Shown here: in pieces, positions 1-8,107 of the stretch
How the letters are laid out: each line of letters opens with the position of its first letter
Position numbering within the stretch: position 1 is the stretch's first letter
Assembly (NCBI GenBank): GCA_937958995.1
Contig: CALGAP010000008.1
Span: forward strand, 310,001-374,000
DNA: 64,000 nt
Source: an uncultured Chitinophagaceae bacterium
GTDB taxonomy: Bacteria > Bacteroidota > Bacteroidia > Chitinophagales > Chitinophagaceae
Direction: 5' to 3'
The notes under the pieces: model-generated
Seen by the model: only the letters and a program-made list of their open reading frames with translations
The model's database searches: none
Told to the model about the DNA's origin: nothing
Position numbers and translations under genes: made by a program

Positions 1-1
1 T

Positions 2-2206
2 AAAATAAAGAAGGCAAGAGATATCGTCCGGGAAGCAGTCAAAAGACTACACGAACACCGCAATCTCTGCGAAGATTTCCCTTATGTGACTACAGTTGAT
101 ACCGAGGAAATTGCTTTTTGCTTTGACGTGGATGTAAAGCCTTCGGCTGATATAGAGAAAGTGCAGGCGGAAATATTTTATGCCATCGAAAACTATCTCA
201 ACCCTTCCGTTGATTTTTACTCGCTCAAGGAATTGCTGGACAAAAAAATTCCGGTAGATGAAATTTTCGAAGGCGTGGTGCTGGAGCATGGGTTTATTGA
301 CACGGAGCAGTTAGAAAAGACGAGCCTCCGCTCCGTCATCTATACCTCCGACATCATCAACCTGCTGATGGATATTGAGGGCGTATTGTCAATCCGCAAT
401 TTCGTGATGACGAAATACGGCGATGACGGCAAGCCCGTGCCGGGCTTTGTAGGGCAAAAATGGTGCATGCATATTTCACCTTATCATAAACCCATACTGG
501 CAACCGACAAGTCGAAGATCTTATTATTCAAAGATCAGCTTCCCTTCCTGGCACGCTACAGCGAAGTGTATGATACTGTGTCATTGCTGCACGCACAACG
601 CAGCCGCCATAAACTCAGCAACCTGCAGGATGATCTGCCCGTGCCGCTCAGTGCCAGTCGCGATACAGAAAGTTATTACCCGGTGCAGTACGATTTTCCG
701 CTTACCTATGGCATCGGTCCTGCTGGTCTGCCCGCGCATGCTTCGCCACAACGCAGAGCACAGCAACGGCAACTGAAGGCTTATCTCATGTTTTTTGAGC
801 AATTGCTGGCCGACTTCTTATCTCAACTTACTAACGCGCATCGTTTACTTTCTACCGATTTCATCAAGCATACCTATTTCGCGCAATTCCTGAGCGATAT
901 TAAAGATATGGGTGAAGTATATGCCAAAGACGGCAGCACAGTGTTGATTGAAGAGGCGATTGCCACTGCCGACAGCATGAAGCAACCCAAAAACCGCTGG
1001 CAGCAATTGTACGAACTTAAAGATGTGTTTGAAGACAGGCGCAGCCGCTTTCTCGATCACCTGCTGGCGCGTTTTGCAGAATCATTTAATGATTATGCAC
1101 TGCTGATGTACAAGATCAACTATGAGGAAAGAACCGAAGAGAAAATAGATTTTACTGAAATAACCAAAGCCAAAATCCGCACGCTGAATGACTATGTTGA
1201 TATCAGCAGCAATCGCGGCAGGGCATTTAATTATTTTCCGCAAAATGATGATTTCACTGTTGATACTGCCCGTCTCTGGGATACAAATAATGTCTCTGGC
1301 CTCGAAAAACGCATCAGCTTATTAACCGGCATTGAAAAATACACGCGGCGTTTTCTGTATTGTATTAAAAATATTGAAATCATTTGCAATGAAAAAAAAG
1401 TGGAAGTAGAGGGTGAAGAAAAACTGCAGTGCTTTCATTCCTTCACTATCACTTCGCTGAACGGTGTGAAGCTGGTATCGCAGGAATATGAAAAGAAAAG
1501 CGATGCCGAAGAGGCGGCTAAAAAAGTAATTGAAACCGGCGCCGATCCGGCATCTTATACCATCGAAGATACTGGCATCCATTTTATCATCAGGCTCGGC
1601 GATATACTCACCAGCCAAACCACCTTTGATAGTGAAGAAGACGCGCAGCAGGCCATCAATGACATTGCCGATGAAATGACAGGCAAATGCAATGATCCGG
1701 TTGGATTGCATTTAATTGAACATATCCTCTTACGTCCGCGCGAAGTGGTGGAAGCTCCGGGCAAAATGTTCGACCTGATGCAGGTTTGCCTGCAGGACTG
1801 CGACTGCCCCTGCGAGCTCGATCCTTACAGCTTCCGCGTATCGGTGGTGCTACCCTACTGGCCACAGCATTTTGATAATATGTCTTTCCGCCAATATTTC
1901 GAAAACAAAATTCGTGAAGAAGCGCCGGCGCAAATCATGGTGAAAGTGTGCTGGCTGAACAATGACCTGATGCGCGAGTTTGAAGTGCGATATAAGAAGT
2001 GGATCGAAACGATGGCGGATTACTACTTCGACAAAGCCGCCAACCTGGAGCCTTTCAGGGAGGCCAATGATAAAATGATTGAAATACTCACCCAACTGCA
2101 CAGCGAATATCCGCAGGCCACCTTGCACAACTGCGAAGAGAGCAAGGAAGGCAGCAACACAGTGGTGCTGGGTAAAACCGTTTTGGGAACTTTTAAAAAT
2201 CAATGA
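2..2206 (+). CDS. eCIS baseplate protein (Afp11/12-type), 5'-truncated
   Basis: Large baseplate-wedge-like protein of an extracellular contractile injection system. The frame is open from base 2, and a GTG at 86 is only an internal candidate, so the gene very likely starts left of the window. Visible family hallmarks are a mid-region HLIEHILLRPR motif (about residue 545 counted from the GTG), a Cys-rich CLQDCDCPCELDPYSFRV stretch, and a C-terminal VLPYWP...FR block ending in a KVCWLNND segment. These recur in Bacteroidota eCIS baseplate proteins encoded just before the tape measure. The stop overlaps the next start (ATGA), so the two are translationally coupled. Assignment to a specific Afp/Alg number is inference; membership in the eCIS cluster is supported by all five downstream genes. 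Confidence 0.8.
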   Translation, partial: KIKKARDIVREAVKRLHEHRNLCEDFPYVTTVDTEEIAFCFDVDVKPSADIEKVQAEIFYAIENYLNPSVDFYSLKELLDKKIPVDEIFEGVVLEHGFIDTEQLEKTSLRSVIYTSDIINLLMDIEGVLSIRNFVMTKYGDDGKPVPGFVGQKWCMHISPYHKPILATDKSKILLFKDQLPFLARYSEVYDTVSLLHAQRSRHKLSNLQDDLPVPLSASRDTESYYPVQYDFPLTYGIGPAGLPAHASPQRRAQQRQLKAYLMFFEQLLADFLSQLTNAHRLLSTDFIKHTYFAQFLSDIKDMGEVYAKDGSTVLIEEAIATADSMKQPKNRWQQLYELKDVFEDRRSRFLDHLLARFAESFNDYALLMYKINYEERTEEKIDFTEITKAKIRTLNDYVDISSNRGRAFNYFPQNDDFTVDTARLWDTNNVSGLEKRISLLTGIEKYTRRFLYCIKNIEIICNEKKVEVEGEEKLQCFHSFTITSLNGVKLVSQEYEKKSDAEEAAKKVIETGADPASYTIEDTGIHFIIRLGDILTSQTTFDSEEDAQQAINDIADEMTGKCNDPVGLHLIEHILLRPREVVEAPGKMFDLMQVCLQDCDCPCELDPYSFRVSVVLPYWPQHFDNMSFRQYFENKIREEAPAQIMVKVCWLNNDLMREFEVRYKKWIETMADYYFDKAANLEPFREANDKMIEILTQLHSEYPQATLHNCEESKEGSNTVVLGKTVLGTFKNQ

Positions 2207-5200
2207 TCATGAGTATCGCGAATACTTATCCCGTGTTTGAAGCCGACCAGGTGCTGACCAATAATCACCTGAACGAACTGTTTAACTACCTCGATCAGCA
2301 GGACCGGCTTACGCGAACAAAATTGCTCGGCAGTGGCATCGTGTGTGGACTGGAGATTTCGCATACTCCGGGTACTATTAATATCACGAAGGGAGTGGGC
2401 GTTACCTCGCAAGGCTTTCTCATACTCTTCTGCGATCATATCGGAGAAAATGGGTTCAAATATATGGTGCCCTATAACAGGCGGCCTTTTCCCAATCACC
2501 TGCAACTGATTCGCCAATGCGGTCCCGACCCCGACACCACCAATATTCCTTTTTATGCCAGCAACACCACTGCCACGCGACTGGCAGCCGCGGCAGACAA
2601 CACTATTTTCTTACTGCTTACCCAGGCTGAAGCAGATGAACTGGATAGCCAGAATGGGGTGATCCCCTTATCACAAGCCCCCGGGCTGGATCAGTATGCC
2701 GTTGTGCTGTTTTTGGAAGCAGAAGGTATGAACCTGAAAAACTGCGACACGAATGATTGTAATGATAAAGGCAGCAAGATTGATTTTGAAGTAAAGCCTT
2801 TGCTTGTTCACAAGAAACTGCTGCGTGGCGGCGGACGTACTGGCCAGGGCGCGCAACTTGATCTTACTCCTGTTGGGCTGCGCCGGTATAACGTGCCCGT
2901 AAAAAACCTGAACAGCGCCGATGATGTGCTGAATGCATTTGCAGAATTGCTGGACGACGGCATGTTACAGCGCCTCGTGAATGACCTCTCGCAAAGTTTC
3001 GAGACCTACAAACATTTACTGAATGGCATTAATACCAATCCCTTTGGTACACTTGCAGAATTGAAAAATAATATTCAGTTCATTCTCCAGTTCCGTCCAT
3101 TCCTCATTCAATACTATTACGATTTCATATACGATTTATTATTGGCGCTACATGAATTCCGTCGCCGCCTGCACGAGATTACTACCGAATGTTGTGGCGA
3201 TGAAATGGTATTTCCCTTTCACCTCACACTCGGCGAAGCTACGGTAAACACGAGCTCGCAATTGCAGATGGCTTATCGCCAGTATTTCATTTACTCGCCA
3301 TTGTTTGACCGTGATAGCGAAAGATCGGGCGAGGTCAGGAGCCTGTTGATGCGTATGATACTGATGTATCAAAACTTTATGCTCACCGAGAAAGCATTTC
3401 GCGAAAGCAGGGTGGGATTGCCGCAGGAAATAAAAATTACGCCGAGCAATTATGGCAAAAGTCCGCTCAGCAACCGCTGCATACCTTATTACTACAAGGT
3501 GGTGCACGATCAGCAGAGCGGCATTCCCGAAGACCTTTACCACTACTGGAGCTTCGATAAGACGAGAAGAGGCCTGGCGCATTATAATTTAAGTTATCAT
3601 TCTTATGCCTACAGCCAGGCCGATATGGTATTGCATCCGCTGGCTTATGATATTGAATGGTACAATTTCTTCCGAATAGAAGGTCATATTGGCCGCGAGA
3701 TCAATTCGGCACTGGCGGCGGTAAAATCCATTCAACAAAATTTCAATCTTCCCTTCGATGTACAGGCGCTGAGTGCTGATTATATTGGCGCACTGGTGCG
3801 TGGCGAAGATCCATATTGCATTATCCAGGACCTGGAGTCGGATTACCGCGTGCTGATCGCGGAATTTATATGCAGGCTGCATAATGCGTTTTGTTATGTA
3901 GGTAAGCTGGCGTTCTCTGCCCAGCGATTGGCCAGCTCAGCCGACAGTTTCTTCAGAAGCGCAGCTTCCACCGGTGCAGCCACTGAAGCAGAGCGCGCCG
4001 CTGCCACCGAGGCCGAAAGAGCCGCCGCTGCAGAAGCAGAAAGAGCGACAGCAGGAACCAATATTTTCTCAAACCTTACCACACCCGTAAATATTGCCGC
4101 CGACCACCCGTTTATCGCTAACCTGGTGGGTGAGTTTCATGCCACAGCCATTTACCGCAAAGGCGATACGCTCTCCCGCTTGTGTGCCCCCGGCGAAAAT
4201 ACCTTTGGTCGTTTTTATATCGATACCGTGGCGCGCAATAATGGCGTGTTTGTCAATCCTATTCCTGCCAGCAGTAATACGCCCACGCTGGTATTGCAGC
4301 GTCATCTCTTTGAATTTTTAGACAGCGTGGAAAGCATGCTGCAGATGCTGCTTACTACCGAGCTCGCCGACCTGAACACGAATGCTTTCAAACCGCTGTA
4401 CCAGCGCTTCGAAGCCGAAGTAAATTTTGTGAACCGCGCTGTGCTGGATGCCCTGCGCGCGTTGTGGGGAAGAGGAAATGAAACACTCGAATTTACTTAT
4501 GATTATTTACTCGATGTATTTGTCACCAATGTGCAGATGGTGCTGAATACCTGCATCGTGGAGCAACTGGAAGCATTGCGCTCCGAATATCTTCGCCGGC
4601 TGGCGCAATACCGTCTTGCAAAAAACTTCAATTATTATTTCAAAAAGCATGGGGGCCTCGAACACAAGGCCGGCGTGCCTCGTGGCGGCACGTTCATACT
4701 GGCTTATCATGAAGAACGAAGAGACCGCCGCGTGGATGTACGATCTCTCTTCGTAAACCGCGAGCTGAGCAACCTGCTGCTCACTCAATTCCGCGAGTTG
4801 CTGCAACCAGATGTAAGCACCGAAACGCTTGAAGCAAAAGCAAAGTTGCTCTCGGTTGCCACCCTGCACCGCGATCCCGCCTTATACCTTCGCTTCAATG
4901 AAGTGCTGAAACAATACGTTGACGATTGCCGCGACCTGCCCGATGACAAACGCGAAGTGCTGACAAAAATCATTAACCAGGCACCGGCAGACCGCCGGTT
5001 CGAAATACCGAACGGTGCGGTGATTGCCGACTTTTATATTCCCTATATCTGTTGCAGCGATTGTCCGCCGATAGCCTATGTCATTTCCGAACCGGTTACC
5101 ATTTCTATCGAGCCCAAAGAATTTTGCATCAACGATAAGCAGAAATACCCGGTGAGCGTGAGTCCGCAGGGAGGAATATTCAAAATTGATGGCACTGAAA

Positions 5201-5589
5201 TACTGGCTTCCGAATTTTTCATTCAGCCGGCCGCGCTGGGTGTGGGCAAACACACGCTTAGTTATACCGTTAACAACAGAACTGCCACTACCGTAATCGA
5301 AGTATTTGCCTCACCGCAGGTTGAATTTCAGCCACGCTTCCCGCAGGAGCGTTACGATAATACGCCTGATGTCATCTTCCGGTTAAAAGCCACTGCCAGC
5401 CCAGGCGCCATTTTCGACTGGGACTTTGGCGATAATACAAAGAAAGCGAATGGCGGCACCGAGCAAGCGCATCACTATGATCTTCCGCCGGGGGAACATA
5501 ATATTACCGTTTCAGTGACCGTGAGCGACGGGCCTTGTAAAGTAACGATTTCGAAAAGCTTCTTTCTTATTATTCGGGTGATTTTATAA
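2203..5589 (+). CDS. eCIS-associated large structural protein with C-terminal PKD domain
   Basis: 1128-aa cytoplasmic-type protein with no signal peptide, encoded between baseplate and tape measure genes. The N-terminus (SIANTYPVFEADQVLTN) is the conserved opening of a large uncharacterised protein found at this place in Bacteroidota eCIS operons. The body is mostly helical. A short low-complexity insert of three AxEAERA-type repeats lies near residues 593-616, and the last 90 residues form a PKD/Ig-like fold with the typical FDWDFGD motif. The start overlaps the preceding stop by four bases; a second ATG at 2209 is equally possible. A four-base gap separates it from the tape measure gene. 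A role in the baseplate or as an outer, target-facing component is inferred from position and from the PKD domain; no specific function can be read from sequence. Confidence 0.75.
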   Translation: MIMSIANTYPVFEADQVLTNNHLNELFNYLDQQDRLTRTKLLGSGIVCGLEISHTPGTINITKGVGVTSQGFLILFCDHIGENGFKYMVPYNRRPFPNHLQLIRQCGPDPDTTNIPFYASNTTATRLAAAADNTIFLLLTQAEADELDSQNGVIPLSQAPGLDQYAVVLFLEAEGMNLKNCDTNDCNDKGSKIDFEVKPLLVHKKLLRGGGRTGQGAQLDLTPVGLRRYNVPVKNLNSADDVLNAFAELLDDGMLQRLVNDLSQSFETYKHLLNGINTNPFGTLAELKNNIQFILQFRPFLIQYYYDFIYDLLLALHEFRRRLHEITTECCGDEMVFPFHLTLGEATVNTSSQLQMAYRQYFIYSPLFDRDSERSGEVRSLLMRMILMYQNFMLTEKAFRESRVGLPQEIKITPSNYGKSPLSNRCIPYYYKVVHDQQSGIPEDLYHYWSFDKTRRGLAHYNLSYHSYAYSQADMVLHPLAYDIEWYNFFRIEGHIGREINSALAAVKSIQQNFNLPFDVQALSADYIGALVRGEDPYCIIQDLESDYRVLIAEFICRLHNAFCYVGKLAFSAQRLASSADSFFRSAASTGAATEAERAAATEAERAAAAEAERATAGTNIFSNLTTPVNIAADHPFIANLVGEFHATAIYRKGDTLSRLCAPGENTFGRFYIDTVARNNGVFVNPIPASSNTPTLVLQRHLFEFLDSVESMLQMLLTTELADLNTNAFKPLYQRFEAEVNFVNRAVLDALRALWGRGNETLEFTYDYLLDVFVTNVQMVLNTCIVEQLEALRSEYLRRLAQYRLAKNFNYYFKKHGGLEHKAGVPRGGTFILAYHEERRDRRVDVRSLFVNRELSNLLLTQFRELLQPDVSTETLEAKAKLLSVATLHRDPALYLRFNEVLKQYVDDCRDLPDDKREVLTKIINQAPADRRFEIPNGAVIADFYIPYICCSDCPPIAYVISEPVTISIEPKEFCINDKQKYPVSVSPQGGIFKIDGTEILASEFFIQPAALGVGKHTLSYTVNNRTATTVIEVFASPQVEFQPRFPQERYDNTPDVIFRLKATASPGAIFDWDFGDNTKKANGGTEQAHHYDLPPGEHNITVSVTVSDGPCKVTISKSFFLIIRVIL
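3979..4050 (+). repeat. Three 24-bp in-frame repeats (AxEAERAx)
   Basis: Three consecutive 24-bp units inside the PKD-protein gene encode ATEAERAA, ATEAERAA and AAEAERAT. The DNA copies differ at several third positions while the peptide stays nearly constant, which suggests selection for an alanine/glutamate-rich helical linker rather than a very recent slippage event. Confidence 0.8.
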
Positions 5590-5592
5590 ACC

Positions 5593-6798
5593 ATGAGCAG
5601 ACCCAACCATATCATCCAAAAGCAATTTCTCGACATAAATTTTGGCAGGAGCGAGAATGGTTTGGCCCTGCGAAACGAGGTGGCGGAAGTTTTTTATGAA
5701 AAACTCCTCCCCCGTATGGAGGATTTATTTGATGAGCTGGGCAGTAATGACTATAGCATTTCTTTCGAAAGCCTGGAATTGAACTGTGGCATGTTGCCGG
5801 AGAATAACTGGCAGGAAGTGTTGGTGGAAAAAACGCTTATTGCGCTGCGAAGCGAATTGTTGGCAGCCAATAAGAAGAAGATTACCGAAGAATCGAAAAC
5901 TGAAAACGCCGAAGAAGCTTTGATATTTTTTCTGCAGCATGGTCATCTTCCCTGGAACAGCTCTTTTATTTCAATCAACGAACTGGAAGTTGAAGCGGGA
6001 ATAAAATTGCTGAATAAACTGCAAGAGTTATTTCAATCCCATCCTTCCGCCATCGACAGATTGACAAACAATTTCTCCTTTGAATTCATTCATGCCATTA
6101 TCGAGAAACTGGCTGCTGCATCTCATGTAGATTCCAGCGCAATGTCATCGATTTTTTTGAATAGCAGACTATCGGCGGCGAAAAAAGGAAAGGCCCAGGC
6201 CCAATTACTGAAAAAGATCTGCAGTGAGAAGGTTACCTTGGCAACGAAACGCAAAACCGGTACTCAACCCATTTTTGCTGAAACTGAAACTGGGAAAGAA
6301 GAAGGTTTATACATTAATAACGCAGGCATTGTAATCCTCCACCCTTTCTTACCCGAACTTTTCAATACACTGAATCTATATGTCGAAAACAACTGGGTGA
6401 GTGAGCTCAGTCAGCACACGGCCGTACATATTCTCCAATATCTTGCCACGGGCTCTGATGAATTTCCTGAATTTAATCTTTCACTCAATAAAATTATTTG
6501 TGGTATGGAACCTGGAGAAGTCTTAAAAGCGGTCGATCCAATATCCGAAGAAACAAAAAACGAATGCGATAAGTTGTTGCAATTCGTTATTCACCACTGG
6601 TCGGCTTTGAAAAATACCGGCATAGAAGCGTTGCGTGAAGCTTTTCTGCAACGTTTCGGTAAGCTCACCAAAGTTGATCATGGGTGGTGCCTGCAGGTAG
6701 AGCCCAAAGCGATGGATGTATTGCTCGGCCGCCTGCCCTGGGGCATCAGCACGGCGCGATTGCCTTGGATGAAGGGATTGTTGTTTACGGATTGGTGA
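5593..6798 (+). CDS. Contractile injection system tape measure protein (CIS_TMP family)
   Basis: 401-aa protein whose N-terminus (HIIQKQFLDINF, then LEDLFDELG-like acidic helix and a LELNCG strand) and C-terminus (VLLGRLPWGISTARLPWMKG) match the two conserved ends of the Bacteroidota CIS tape measure family. These proteins set the length of the tube-sheath and are normally encoded shortly before the AAA+ ATPase, as here. At about 400 residues it is short compared with the longer, repeat-expanded members of the family, so the particle may be short; that is inference. The gene starts four bases after the previous stop, and a 55-bp gap without obvious promoter follows. Confidence 0.85.
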   Translation: MSRPNHIIQKQFLDINFGRSENGLALRNEVAEVFYEKLLPRMEDLFDELGSNDYSISFESLELNCGMLPENNWQEVLVEKTLIALRSELLAANKKKITEESKTENAEEALIFFLQHGHLPWNSSFISINELEVEAGIKLLNKLQELFQSHPSAIDRLTNNFSFEFIHAIIEKLAAASHVDSSAMSSIFLNSRLSAAKKGKAQAQLLKKICSEKVTLATKRKTGTQPIFAETETGKEEGLYINNAGIVILHPFLPELFNTLNLYVENNWVSELSQHTAVHILQYLATGSDEFPEFNLSLNKIICGMEPGEVLKAVDPISEETKNECDKLLQFVIHHWSALKNTGIEALREAFLQRFGKLTKVDHGWCLQVEPKAMDVLLGRLPWGISTARLPWMKGLLFTDW

Positions 6799-6853
6799 CT
6801 CCGGGGGCGAGTGCACCGGCAATAAAGATGCAAAATGGCTGGTAATATAAACT

Positions 6854-8107
6854 ATGCAGAGTTTAGAACCCAAAAATAACGTCACGCATTCCGTCGCACA
6901 GCGAAAAAGCTTCTTCGGTGGCGGAGCGCAGCCTGCCTTTTTCGGCGGGCCGGTGCTGCCTTTTCAGCCATTTGGCAACCGGGCGCGTTTCAAGACAAAT
7001 CAATTTGTAAATGGCAATTTTCCCAATTTCAACGCGCAGTATGATGTGAATGGCCCCGCGCCACGGGTGGGCACTTTGTTCATTACACATGGTGTGCACA
7101 TGAAATACCCGCCTGCCATGGATAAATCGGAGCGCAGCACTTTTGAAACCGATTTCAAAAAGAGCGTGCATGATATATGGAGCAAACAGCACCCGCTGGG
7201 TTTGATTGAGCCGGGCTTCGCACCCTATGTCTGCGAAGTGGATGTCAATACAACGGTGGAAGACGATCCCAAAAATGCGCATACGGTAATCCAGGTGGTG
7301 AAACCTAAGGGAGAAAAACGTCACCGCTCAGTAGTCACCACTATTGACAAGGTAAAAGATTCGAAGACCACGCATACTGCCAAACTGGATTACCGCGATC
7401 CCACTGTAGAAGAGACAAAGGCTATAGATGAGGCTGATATGATAAAACAGGTGGGCCCATTCGACTTCGACAGCGACCAAATCAATGCAGAATGCCAGGA
7501 AGATATTGATGAGATCAGGGCTTTTATCTCCACTATTCCCGGAGCCAATGATGAAGGCGCCGATGCATTTAACCTGCAACTGGTGGGAAGGGCAAGCTCG
7601 GAGGGAAGTGTGGCCTATAACAAAAAATTAAGCCAGCGAAGAATAGACTCGGTACAACAAGCTTTGCAATTTCCCGGTCTTGGCATTTCTACCACTGAAG
7701 ATGCAGGGGAAGACGAAGCTACTGAAGACGCAGCATTTCGTCGCGTAAACGTGGGCGTGTTTATAGAAAAGCCAAAAGAAAAAAGCACCTCGCAGAATGT
7801 AGCAGCACACGAATTTGGTCATATGATCGGGCTCGGCGACGAATATGTGGATACAACTAACAAAGACCCCAACATCAGAAAAAAATACTTCGGCGACAAT
7901 CCCACACACTACGGCGCTATTAAAGAGATGATGGATGAAGAAACCGCCGACCAGCACCTGATCCAGGATTCCAAAAGCATTATGTCGGCCGGCAATAATG
8001 TGCAAAGAGGCCATTACGTAATATTCGCAGCCGCCATCAGCAGGATGACAGCTCCGGAAGTAGAAGCAGCCACCGGTAAAAAAGACGCGAAATGGATAGT
8101 GTTCTGA
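6854..8107 (+). CDS. OmpA-like domain/metzincin-type metalloprotease fusion, candidate eCIS cargo
   Basis: 417-aa protein without a signal peptide. Residues about 195-305 look like an OmpA C-terminal-type domain (FDFDSDQI start, then GRASSEGSVAYNKKLSQRR, ending FRRVNVGVF). This is followed by a zinc protease motif HEFGHMIGLGDEY: H319, E320, H323, G326 and D329 fit HExxHxxGxxD. A Met-turn-like SIMSAG has its Met at 377. Together these indicate a metzincin-like catalytic domain. The N-terminus carries QRKSFFGGGAQ and FFGGPVLPFQP, resembling the FFAPVIQPKLTI leader of the next gene. It overlaps that gene by 16 bp. Position between tape measure and ATPase suggests cargo or an accessory particle protein. 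The absence of a secretion signal with an OmpA-like domain argues against an ordinary cell-envelope role. Confidence 0.7.
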   Translation: MQSLEPKNNVTHSVAQRKSFFGGGAQPAFFGGPVLPFQPFGNRARFKTNQFVNGNFPNFNAQYDVNGPAPRVGTLFITHGVHMKYPPAMDKSERSTFETDFKKSVHDIWSKQHPLGLIEPGFAPYVCEVDVNTTVEDDPKNAHTVIQVVKPKGEKRHRSVVTTIDKVKDSKTTHTAKLDYRDPTVEETKAIDEADMIKQVGPFDFDSDQINAECQEDIDEIRAFISTIPGANDEGADAFNLQLVGRASSEGSVAYNKKLSQRRIDSVQQALQFPGLGISTTEDAGEDEATEDAAFRRVNVGVFIEKPKEKSTSQNVAAHEFGHMIGLGDEYVDTTNKDPNIRKKYFGDNPTHYGAIKEMMDEETADQHLIQDSKSIMSAGNNVQRGHYVIFAAAISRMTAPEVEAATGKKDAKWIVF

